From contig CAXXDH010000003.1 in assembly GCA_963677785.2 (NCBI GenBank), forward strand, positions 3,534,001 to 3,598,000: a stretch of 64,000 bases of DNA, given 5' to 3'. Below the pieces are notes generated by a model. The model did no database searches, was not told the origin of the DNA, and saw only the letters and a list, made by a program, of their open reading frames with translations. A program made the position numbers and the translations under genes. This document shows positions 8,268 through 15,320 of the stretch, one piece after another. The DNA comes from G963665495 sp963677785 (GTDB lineage: Bacteria; Desulfobacterota; Desulfovibrionia; Desulfovibrionales; Desulfovibrionaceae). Every line of letters starts with the position of its first letter. Positions within the stretch are counted from its first letter, which is position 1.

Positions 8268-9242
8268 TCAGCATACGGATATGGCAATTTTGCCCTTGTG
8301 CTTTCCAGCGCCAAAATATTTCAGGGCCAGAGGCACTTGTTCCAGGGAAAATGTTGTATCGATACGCGGAACAAGCCTGTCCGACTCAAGAAGTTCGCCC
8401 AAATAGTCAAGCCCTTTATTGGGCCCCTCCATCACCAGATGAAAAGGCATGTTTCTTTGTATCCGAGACAGGATGCGTTGTTTCAGCAGGATGGGAAGGA
8501 TTCGCATCGTATCGCCGCCGATTACAGCGTATCGTCCGTGAGGGGTTAACGCCCGGAGGCATCCGGACTGGGGACGAGAAAAAATGCAATCAATAATCAG
8601 GTCGTAGCGGCAGCCCATAGCGGTGAAATAACTCCGCGTATAGTCCACAGCATGGTTTGCCCCAAAGGATTTGACCGCATCCAGCTTGTGCGGTGCGTCC
8701 ACTCCGGTAACTTCGGCGCCTTCCAGTTTGGCAAGCTGAATGGCGAATGACCCGACTCCCCCGCCCGCGCCGTTTATCAACACCTTTTGTCCAGCCAGCG
8801 GCCGCTGGCAGTGCCGGATGGCCCCCAATGCGAGAACACCGGCCTGAGGTACGGATGCAGCCTGTTCGAACGTAAGATTTTCAGGCTTGCGTACGACATC
8901 GCTTTCGCGAATGCAGGCACGTTCGGCAAACCCTCCCCAATTGTCCCACAGGTCCCCAAAGACCTTGTCTCCGGGTTTGAAGCGCGTAACGTTTGCTCCT
9001 ATGGACTCAACCACTCCCGCAATATCAGCGCCGAGCCTCTGTTTGCCGTTTTTGGGTTTAAACAGTCCGAACATGAGGCGATTGGCAAAGGGGACACCAT
9101 GGAGATATTCCCAATCCCAGGAATTGATGGAGGATGCGTGGATCCGTACGAGCAACTCGTCTTCCTTTGGCTCCGGATCCGGGACTTCCAGCAGAGCAAG
9201 GTGATCGGGACTTCCGTATTGAGTAAAAACAATGGCTTTCAT
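8268..9242 (-). CDS. Zinc-free MDR-family NAD(P)H:quinone oxidoreductase-like protein
   Basis: A 324-aa medium-chain dehydrogenase/reductase. The N-terminal GroES-like domain (MKAIVFTQYGSPDHLALLEV) is followed by the signature DKVFGDLWDNWGGFAERA, then the Rossmann NADPH site VLINGAGGGVGSFAIQLAKLEGAEVTGV at about 150. The Cys and His ligands of zinc alcohol dehydrogenases are absent, placing it with the quinone oxidoreductase/enoyl reductase branch (Pfam ADH_N plus ADH_zinc_N_2). It probably reduces small electrophilic carbonyls or quinones with NADPH. It is a single gene with no metabolic partners beside it. Confidence 0.82.
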   Translation of the reverse strand: MKAIVFTQYGSPDHLALLEVPDPEPKEDELLVRIHASSINSWDWEYLHGVPFANRLMFGLFKPKNGKQRLGADIAGVVESIGANVTRFKPGDKVFGDLWDNWGGFAERACIRESDVVRKPENLTFEQAASVPQAGVLALGAIRHCQRPLAGQKVLINGAGGGVGSFAIQLAKLEGAEVTGVDAPHKLDAVKSFGANHAVDYTRSYFTAMGCRYDLIIDCIFSRPQSGCLRALTPHGRYAVIGGDTMRILPILLKQRILSRIQRNMPFHLVMEGPNKGLDYLGELLESDRLVPRIDTTFSLEQVPLALKYFGAGKHKGKIAISVC

Positions 9243-9499
9243 GTAGCAAACTTTTATGACGTATGGGAGTCGAGATTTTGTGTGAAAGGAAGCCGGACGA
9301 TCACTTGGGCCTTGTCCGGCGTTTCCATGTCCATGGGTATGTCGCTTTCATGCGCTTTGGCTACAAGTCTTGCGGAATAGGTGCCGGGCTGGAGCCTTGC
9401 GAATGCTTGTCTCGTGTGGAGAAGCATGGATGGCGTTTTTCAATACGTCCTTAAGTATTTTCCGCACCTAATTGATAGAAGATATCACGAATCTTTTTA

Positions 9500-9529
9500 T
9501 TGACATCGCATTACAATATTGGATAAATT
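9500..9529 (+). promoter_or_regulatory. Candidate sigma-70-type promoter of the ferredoxin gene
   Basis: TTGACA at 9500-9505 and TAAATT at 9524-9529 are spaced 18 bp apart in an AT-rich stretch. A start near 9536 would leave a 40-base leader ending in the GAAGGAG ribosome site. The -35 box is a perfect consensus match. Confidence 0.5.
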
Positions 9530-9578
9530 TTTCCACCTCAAATATACAATTTTGTTATTATTAGCTGAAGGAGAAGAA

Positions 9579-9755
9579 ATGCATACAATCGATCCTGATG
9601 AATGTCAGTTTTGCGGCGCATGTCAGAGCGTCTGTCCTGCAGAGGCCATCGTTCACCCCGAGGGGAAGAATTACTATGCGATAAATGACAACTGCATGGA
9701 TTGCGGCGCATGCGAAGACGAATGCGGCTTCAACGCGATCAGTGCCGAGGACTAA
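9579..9755 (+). CDS. Small 2[4Fe-4S] ferredoxin
   Basis: A 58-aa low-potential electron carrier. It has two CxxCxxCxxxC clusters: CQFCGACQSVCP near residue 10 and CMDCGACEDECGF near residue 38. The first ends in the usual Cys-Pro, while in the second the Pro is replaced by Gly. The protein is acidic and cytoplasmic. The ATG at 9579 follows GAAGGAG, and the longer in-frame extension (from 9519) is hydrophobic leader-like but lacks a ribosome site. It is monocistronic, with its own promoter upstream and two hairpins downstream. Its redox partner is not encoded nearby. Confidence 0.88.
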   Translation: MHTIDPDECQFCGACQSVCPAEAIVHPEGKNYYAINDNCMDCGACEDECGFNAISAED

Positions 9756-9770
9756 ATCAAATCTATCAAT

Positions 9771-9845
9771 CCGGCTGTTTTTGAAACGGCCGGTCGGCCG
9801 AGCAATTGTAAAACGGTGTCTGAATCTTTTCAGGTGCCGTTTTAC
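9771..9845 (+). terminator. Tandem hairpins downstream of the ferredoxin gene
   Basis: The first stem, CCGGCTGTTT with AAACGGCCGG (9771-9793), pairs over 10 bp with one wobble. The second (9808-9823 with 9830-9845) pairs over 16 bp if three G-U wobbles are allowed, with a 6-base loop. Because the wobbles only pair in the plus-strand RNA, the signal is directional for the ferredoxin transcript. There is no T run after the second stem, so it may act as an RNA 3'-end stabiliser rather than a classic terminator. Confidence 0.45.
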
Positions 9846-10063
9846 AGTTAAAGAGAGAAATTTGAAAGACACGCGTTCCTGAGCGTTATAAAAAACGTTG
9901 GGGCGCCTCAATATTTCACCATAGTTGATCTCCTTCCCCTACGCTTGATTTGGGAATGGCCCCGCCATCCGCACCGGCTGAATTTCCGCTTTTTCCCAGC
10001 TGTATTTGCCATGACGTTCTCCGTGACTTCTACTCGCAGACTCACCTGGGCAAGAGGTTGACA

Positions 10064-10240
10064 ATGTATCAGAAAGTGATACGTCCCAGCCTGGGCTGGC
10101 AAGCGTGTGCATGGCGTCGCAGTAAAGGCGCGTACGGACAGATTTGTCAGCCGACACGGCCACATCTGGATGGGCAATCGATGTACATGGCCGTGCGGAA
10201 AGAGTCGTATGGAAAAGTCAAGTTTGTGGAGGTGATATAA
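10064..10240 (+). CDS. Small ORF upstream of an Xre-type gene, possible toxin remnant
   Basis: 58 codons, starting MYQKVIRPSLGWQ and ending MAVRKESYGKVKFVEVI. Its stop TAA shares one base with the ATG of the next gene, which suggests translational coupling. The order small ORF then HTH gene is that of HigBA-type toxin-antitoxin pairs, and the last 20 residues loosely resemble the closing strands of RelE/ParE-like toxins. The rest does not, so I cannot assign a function. It could be a truncated toxin or simply a leader. Confidence 0.3.
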   Translation: MYQKVIRPSLGWQACAWRRSKGAYGQICQPTRPHLDGQSMYMAVRKESYGKVKFVEVI

Positions 10241-10584
10241 TGTTGGGACGCACGAACAAGCTCCGTACCGAGCTGGTGGAGTTGCGTTTTCTGGTGCGTA
10301 GGGACAAGGTCGCGGCGGCGCAAAGGGCCATGGCCTCCTATGCCACAATGGTAGAGGACGAGGAGCTCATGGACGAGCGCGAGGTGTTCCCCGAATTCGG
10401 CCCTGGCGATATTATCGCGGGATTGCGCGGGCGGGAGGAGCTCACACAGCTGGAGCTTGCCCGGCGCATGGGGATTTCGCGCAGCAATCTTTCCGCCATG
10501 GAAAACGGCAAACGCCCCATCGGCAAGGAAATGGCAAAGCGGCTGGCCGCCGCGCTGGACACCGACTACCGTATTTTCTTGTAG
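10240..10584 (+). CDS. Xre-family helix-turn-helix regulator, antitoxin-like
   Basis: A 114-aa DNA-binding protein. About 60 N-terminal residues are charged and helical (MLGRTNKLRTELVELRFLVR), and the C-terminal half is a Cro/C1-type HTH (LTQLELARRMGISRSNLSAMENGKRPIG) ending in LAAALDTDYRIFL. A near-perfect GGAGGTGAT ribosome site precedes the ATG, inside the end of the upstream small ORF. Antitoxins of the HigA group have this architecture and repress their own operon. A stand-alone repressor is equally possible. Confidence 0.7.
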   Translation: MLGRTNKLRTELVELRFLVRRDKVAAAQRAMASYATMVEDEELMDEREVFPEFGPGDIIAGLRGREELTQLELARRMGISRSNLSAMENGKRPIGKEMAKRLAAALDTDYRIFL

Positions 10585-10888
10585 TCGGCGGCAGGGAAAA
10601 AGGGCGGACAATGAGCATTGATCATTGCCCGCCATGCCCTCGGGCCGGACGAAAGTTCCACATTTGTGATACCCGCCTGTTATGCATTCGGCCAACCGGA
10701 AAGGAATTTGTCCGACAAGCTGCTGTCCCGTACGTTGAGAGCCGCCGCACCAGGGATGTCGCGTGAAATTTAGGGCGGCGTTTGGATTCAAGGTCATCCT
10801 CCGGGAATCCCGGAAGCTCCCTTTGTAGTTTTTGCGAATTTCTCATCCCCGAGCCATTTCTGGTAAAACGGATGGCCGGAGAAAAGCA
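10585..10888. other. Intergenic region, no gene seen
   Basis: About 300 bp. Short frames exist on both strands but have no ribosome sites and odd composition. The stop of the HTH gene lies in an 8-bp stem (CCGACTAC with GTAGTCGG) without a T run, which may trim the transcript. Confidence 0.4.
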
Positions 10889-10939
10889 CCAAAGAAAAAA
10901 ACCACTCAGAATTGCATTCCGAGTGGTTTTTTTCTTTGG
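10889..10939 (-). terminator. Strong rho-independent terminator of the tRNA-Pro gene
   Basis: A perfect 19-bp inverted repeat (CCAAAGAAAAAAACCACTC at 10889-10907, its complement at 10921-10939), with GAAT/ATTC pairing inside the 13-base spacer. In the minus direction the GAGTGGT stem runs into seven T residues. It begins about 9 bases past the tRNA CCA end, so it must set the 3' end of the tRNA precursor, and it is symmetrical enough to stop transcription from both sides. Confidence 0.85.
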
Positions 10940-10947
10940 GAAAATTA

Positions 10948-11024
10948 TGGTCGGGGCGATACGATTCGAACGTACGACCCCCTGCTCCCAAGGCAGGTGC
11001 GCTGCCAGACTGCGCCACGCCCCG
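10948..11024 (-). tRNA. tRNA-Pro (anticodon UGG)
   Basis: 77 bases, read leftward from C at 11024. The acceptor stem CGGGGCG pairs with CGCCCCG and is followed by discriminator A and an encoded CCA (10948-10950). The anticodon arm is CCTGC-CTTGGGA-GCAGG, giving UGG at positions 34-36. The T arm carries the GTTCGAATC loop. All four arms fold, and the D arm contains the expected GG-like stretch (AGTCTGGCAGC). Confidence 0.93.
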
Positions 11025-11105
11025 TAAAAAAGTATTATTACTCCTTTAGAGAAGCCAAAGTCAAGATAAAACTGTGGGGTTGCTGTCCTGGCGAAAGCCC
11101 GCGTC

Positions 11106-11792
11106 TTACTCCGGCCCGTCGCAGTTGTCGTGTCTGGAGTGCCTCGAGAGCCGGACGCCTACCAGGCTGGAGACCAGGATGGCTATGTAGAATTGCCCGA
11201 CGATGCCTTCCAGGTAGGTCAGACACTTGGCCACGGGCGTTGCCGGGGTGATGTCGCCAAAGCCCATGGTGGTTATGGAAACAAAGCTGAAATACAGGAG
11301 TTCGGACGAGGCCTGGTGCCATTGGGTCGCATGGAGTCCGGCAAAGGAGTTTTGGTCCAACACCAGCAGCAATTCGAACAGTACCGACCAGATTAGTCCC
11401 AGCAGGAAATAGATGCAGATCGAACCGATGATCGTGTTGGTAGTCACTTCGCCGGAAAAGAGCACCTGCCGCGTTGCGGAGGCTATGGCCAGCAGATAAA
11501 ACAGCAAGGTAAGGATGATGGGTATCAGCTGCGTGCTGTCGTTTTCCATGAACAGCCCGATGGCGAAGACAAAGACGAAGGCCAGGGCCAGAATAAGGCC
11601 GGTGTGAAAAAAACCGCGCCGCCTGCGACTGCTCCAGATACCTCCGACAAGGACAAACAGGGTCGCCGCCTCGATGATCAGTGTCCCATCGCCGCTGAAA
11701 AATTGCTGCGTGATGGCGTTGGTCAAAAGAAGGATCAGCAGTCCCACCAACAGAAAAACAAAATTATCTTTTTTGCTGAAATACGAAGGCAT
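11106..11792 (-). CDS. Potassium-channel-like protein (Ion_trans_2 pore)
   Basis: A 228-aa membrane protein with about four helices in the first 130 residues, then a two-helix pore module. The pore loop reads SITTMGFGDITPATP (about 180-194), where TTMGFGD matches the K+ selectivity filter with Phe in place of the usual Tyr, a permitted variant. The C-terminal tail is short and basic and has no RCK/TrkA-N or cyclic-nucleotide domain, so gating is probably by voltage-like helices, pH or lipid. It is separated from the tRNA-Pro gene by about 80 bp. Confidence 0.8.
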   Translation of the reverse strand: MPSYFSKKDNFVFLLVGLLILLLTNAITQQFFSGDGTLIIEAATLFVLVGGIWSSRRRRGFFHTGLILALAFVFVFAIGLFMENDSTQLIPIILTLLFYLLAIASATRQVLFSGEVTTNTIIGSICIYFLLGLIWSVLFELLLVLDQNSFAGLHATQWHQASSELLYFSFVSITTMGFGDITPATPVAKCLTYLEGIVGQFYIAILVSSLVGVRLSRHSRHDNCDGPE

Positions 11793-11968
11793 AAGTATCT
11801 CTTTATGTCAGGGCGTTTATTTCCGGAGCCAGAGGCTTGGGCTGGTAGCCCGTCCGCGAACCCCTAGCGCGTACGCGCAACTCGCCGGGAGGATTGGGCA
11901 AACGTGCACGAAGAACCTCCTTCCCTTTTAACGAGCGTATCGGAGCTGCCCGGATTCAGTTCATTTTT

Positions 11969-12254
11969 TCAGTGCTTCTTGAACAAGTACGTAGGCCCGC
12001 CAGTAATTGAACACGCCTCCCGCAAAAAAATCATGCCGCCTGCCAGGTATTGCCAGGTAAAAAAAGCGTTAATGACGGTACTGTCCGTGGCGGTATCCAG
12101 GTGCCAGGTAGGAGATGGACGCCACTGTGAACAGCACTCCGCCCAGTTGATAAAGAATCGCATTGATGGTTTCCCAACGAAAATGGGCGCTCAGATCGTT
12201 TCTGCCTGTGGTCAGGTCATACAGTCTGATTCTGTTGACGAACATATGCGGCAT
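11969..12254 (-). pseudogene. YrhK-domain membrane protein, frameshifted
   Basis: Two overlapping minus frames together give one recognisable protein. The frame from 12254 reads MFVNRIRLYDLTTGRNDL, then FRWETINAILYQLGGVLFTVASISYLAP, typical of the short YrhK family (PF14145). It then runs into an early stop at 12069. In the neighbouring frame the sequence continues DTATDSTVINAFFTWQYLAGGMIFLREA to 11969, completing the second hydrophobic segment. One base change near 12110 would restore a protein of about 95 aa. An AAGGAT site precedes the ATG. It is either a decayed gene or a sequencing error. YrhK proteins have no known function. Confidence 0.55.
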
Positions 12255-12454
12255 GCGGTCGTATCCTTCTTAGTGATGCCAGTTGGCCTGGAGAGTAGAT
12301 GCTTTGAACGACCAACGCAACCGCGAGCGGGGAAAAATCGATGGAAAAGCGTTTTCTTTGTAGGCCCGAGGCTGGGAGCAAACGAGCAGGTATTGTATTT
12401 ACAAATGCGAACGGATTGCCCCAGGCAGAGCAGGAGCAGCATTTTCGTTGCTGG
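12255..12454. other. Intergenic region, no gene seen
   Basis: About 200 bp. With the terminator beyond it, it separates the YrhK-like remnant from the chemoreceptor gene. Frames crossing it on both strands have no ribosome site and no recognisable domain. Confidence 0.4.
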
Positions 12455-12489
12455 AAAAAAGCGCGGTCCTCCCAAAGAACGAACCGCGC
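12455..12489 (-). terminator. Rho-independent terminator of the first chemoreceptor gene
   Basis: On the minus strand GCGCGGT (12489-12483) pairs with ACCGCGC (12467-12461) around a 15-base loop, and six T residues follow (12460-12455). It lies 78 bp past the stop of the receptor gene at 12567. Confidence 0.75.
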
Positions 12490-12566
12490 GATTATCGCAA
12501 GGAGAGTAGCCGGAACAGAAAATCGGCAATTTTGCTTGCTTTGACTGAAAGAAGCAAAAATCAAGG

Positions 12567-14711
12567 CTAGCGGCGCAATCTGGATATCAACCCGTCCAAC
12601 GAATCCGCCAAGGCCACAAGACCGGCGATATTTTCGTCGGCTTCGGACATATCCTCCAGAGTTTTCCCGGCAATCGTTTTTATCTGCGAAACGCTTCGCG
12701 CGATCTGTTCGCTGGCGGTTGACTGCTGTTCGGCTGCAGTGGCAATGGACTGTACCTGCGACGAAGTGTTCTGCGAGAGATCCACGATGGTCACAAGAGT
12801 TCCCTGGGATTCGTTGGCCAGGGCAATGGCTTCTTCTACGGCATCAGCGGATTTTTTGACGCCTGCGGAAATGTTTTTGACGCCGCTCTGTATGGAAGTG
12901 ACCACATCGCTCACCTCGCTTGTGGCGACCATGGTCTTTTCCGCCAGTTTGCGGACTTCATCCGCGACCACGGCGAACCCCCTGCCGGCTTCTCCGGCCC
13001 GTGCAGCTTCGATGGCCGCGTTGAGCGCAAGGAGATTGGTTTGGTCGGCGATATCTGAAATAACGCTGAGGATCTGCGTGATATTGCCCACCTGGGCAGC
13101 AAACGTATGCATTTCCAGCACGGAGGCGTCGGCCCGCTCCTTGACCGTGGTGATGGCCTGGACGGACCTGGAGACAATGGCCGCACCTTCATTGGCCTTT
13201 TCACGCGAGGCCAGGGCTTGTTCGGCTGCTTCGGCGGCGTTCCTGGCCACTTCCAGAATTGAAGCATTCATTTCCTCCATGGCGGACGCTGTTTCATCGA
13301 TGAGCGCGTTCTGGTTTGCCGCGCCATCCGACACCAGAGTAATTTCGTTTTTCAATTCCCCGGAAACATTGGACACTTTGTTTGAAATGCCCGAGGCCTC
13401 TTCGGCCAGCTGGTTGGAATGCCGAACGAGCTGCTTCAGATCGTTTTCCTGATCCTGTGCGGTTTGCAGGGCTTGCCTCGCATTGGCCTCGTTGTTTTCG
13501 GCGTCCAGGTTTTTCTGCCGCGCCATGCTGATGGTGTCTTGCAGCGTGTTCACCATACGGCGCAAGTTGTCGTTGAGTTCGTTGACTTCGGAGGTGTTGC
13601 CGCTGTTCTTGAGGGAGGCCTCCAGATTGCCCGCAGCCACTTCCTGGACAAAAGCCAGCGAAGCGGACAATGGCCTGGTAATGCTGCGGCAGTTCAGAAA
13701 AGCGATGACGACGGCAATGACCAGGGCAATGCCGAGGCCGGCAAGGGTCATAAGGCGTTTGTTTTTATAATCCTCGATACGCTTCAGCAGCAGGATATCC
13801 AGTTCGTCCAGGGCGGTTTTCCAGAAGGTGAAGGAATCCTTCACGGCCTGTTCGCCGGCGGTACGGAAGGCCTCAGGGGAGATCGTGCCGTCCGGACTGT
13901 CGATGATCTTGTGCAGCAAATCGATGAAAGTCGTGGCGCTTTGCTGGTATTGCTGCAAAGCAGGGGGAACCTTGCTCTGCAATGTGTCGCTGAGACCGAG
14001 GAAGTTTTGATCCTCATTCAGGGCGGTGCCGGTGCTGGCGGTGATACGGTTGTAATCCGACAACTGCAGCAGTTCGGCAAAGGAGTTCAGCTTGCGGCGG
14101 TCGGCTTCCGTCAGGTTGCCCGTTTTGAGCAAAAAAAGCCCCGTGTCGATGATTTCCGCCATCCGGCGCTGGGTCTGGGGCAGGGCCAGCAGGGTGATGT
14201 CCATCAGATAATAGCTGTCCAGGTCCGGATCCAGGATCAGGTTGCTGGTGTCGCCGGCATGGACGATCATGCCCATGATATCGTCAAGCAAAGCGTTGAT
14301 ACGCGTTTTGCTTTCTTCTGACCGGGCGGAGTCTCTGGTTTCGTTCCACCTGGCCAAAACCTTTTCAGGTTTGAGATGATCGCGTCCGCGGATACTGAGT
14401 CCGTTTTTCGTGAATTGAAGATCCTTGCCATAAGCGGCATCCGCGCTGAGCAGATCATCGAAGACTGCATCAATGGCCCTGGTGTCTGCTGCTTGTCCCG
14501 CCTGCAATTCGCGGCCGTAGCTCTGCAGGGTCTGTAACAATTTGGAAAGCGGACGGAGGTACTGGTCTCCGTAGTATTCGAGGCTGTTGAAACGGATGTC
14601 GTAGTTGGTGGCGGAGATGTTGGTGTACAGCAGCCACCCCAGCGGAAGAGAGTAAATAAGGCAGATAACTGCTAATTTGAACCGGATGCTGATTCCTCGC
14701 GAAGCAGACAT
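12567..14711 (-). CDS. Methyl-accepting chemotaxis protein with large periplasmic domain
   Basis: A 714-aa transmembrane receptor. The first membrane helix is at about 12-32, followed by about 300 periplasmic residues that are mainly helical, without a clear Cache motif. A second helix (LAGLGIALVIAVVIAFL) is at about 325, then HAMP, coiled-coil methylation regions and the signalling hairpin DIADQTNLLALNAAIEAARAGEAGRGF. It passes ligand state to CheA-CheW and so to the flagellar motor. I use the ATG at 14711, which follows AAGGGGGATC. An upstream in-frame ATG would add 12 residues. Its terminator is at 12455-12489. The next receptor diverges across about 610 bp. Confidence 0.9.
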   Translation of the reverse strand: MSASRGISIRFKLAVICLIYSLPLGWLLYTNISATNYDIRFNSLEYYGDQYLRPLSKLLQTLQSYGRELQAGQAADTRAIDAVFDDLLSADAAYGKDLQFTKNGLSIRGRDHLKPEKVLARWNETRDSARSEESKTRINALLDDIMGMIVHAGDTSNLILDPDLDSYYLMDITLLALPQTQRRMAEIIDTGLFLLKTGNLTEADRRKLNSFAELLQLSDYNRITASTGTALNEDQNFLGLSDTLQSKVPPALQQYQQSATTFIDLLHKIIDSPDGTISPEAFRTAGEQAVKDSFTFWKTALDELDILLLKRIEDYKNKRLMTLAGLGIALVIAVVIAFLNCRSITRPLSASLAFVQEVAAGNLEASLKNSGNTSEVNELNDNLRRMVNTLQDTISMARQKNLDAENNEANARQALQTAQDQENDLKQLVRHSNQLAEEASGISNKVSNVSGELKNEITLVSDGAANQNALIDETASAMEEMNASILEVARNAAEAAEQALASREKANEGAAIVSRSVQAITTVKERADASVLEMHTFAAQVGNITQILSVISDIADQTNLLALNAAIEAARAGEAGRGFAVVADEVRKLAEKTMVATSEVSDVVTSIQSGVKNISAGVKKSADAVEEAIALANESQGTLVTIVDLSQNTSSQVQSIATAAEQQSTASEQIARSVSQIKTIAGKTLEDMSEADENIAGLVALADSLDGLISRLRR

Positions 14712-15320
14712 GCGATCCCCCTTTGTTGTCTTTTCGCTTTGAAGCAATACGTTTCGAACTGTAAAAAAACGTGTGGCGTCCCGGCCCCCCCAGGCAGCTA
14801 CGTACGTCTTAGAAATGTAGAACGTCTTTGGGAATTAAAAATTATGACCTATAAGATAGTATCCAAAGATTTCAATTAAGTAAATATAGTATCGTAAAAA
14901 ATAATAAAATTGTAAAATCAAGAAACCTTTGCAAATGCGAGGAGCAGTGGAGTTCTGGGCTACGGAGTCCTTGTGTTTGATTCTGGCAGGCGGTTGCAAT
15001 GTGGCTGAAATAGTGAATATTATTTTAAAAAATCAATATTTCATATGGTTGGGGTTAACATTGTGACAGTGTCGGCGGGGGGCTTCGATCAACTTGGTAA
15101 AAAAACGGTTTCTGAAAAAAAACTTAGACAGGGAAAGTCATGTGATGCTATAATAAGACAAAAATCTATTAAGGCGTATATTGGAGGCGAACGGAAGCAT
15201 GTAACAGCTGTTGTGGCTTATGTACGTACCAATGGTGTATTTTTTACTCAGCAACGGCAGGGAAACAGTATTTTTTTTGTCGTGCAGTATCCGTAGCTAT
15301 GCAAAAAACAGGATTGTCGT
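14712..15320. other. AT-rich divergent intergenic region between two chemoreceptor genes
   Basis: 609 bp without a supported gene. An open frame at 15045-15296 has no ribosome site and no recognisable feature. The region should hold promoters for both receptors. A GG...GC element at 14982-14998 resembles a sigma-54 site but has the wrong spacing. Confidence 0.5.

Noticed and set aside
14982..14998. CTGGCAGGCGGTTGCAA resembling a sigma-54 promoter
   Set aside because: Only 9 bases lie between GG and GC instead of the required 10.
15045..15296. 83-codon frame between the two chemoreceptors
   Set aside because: No ribosome site, no recognisable motif, and it lies in the expected promoter region of the following gene.
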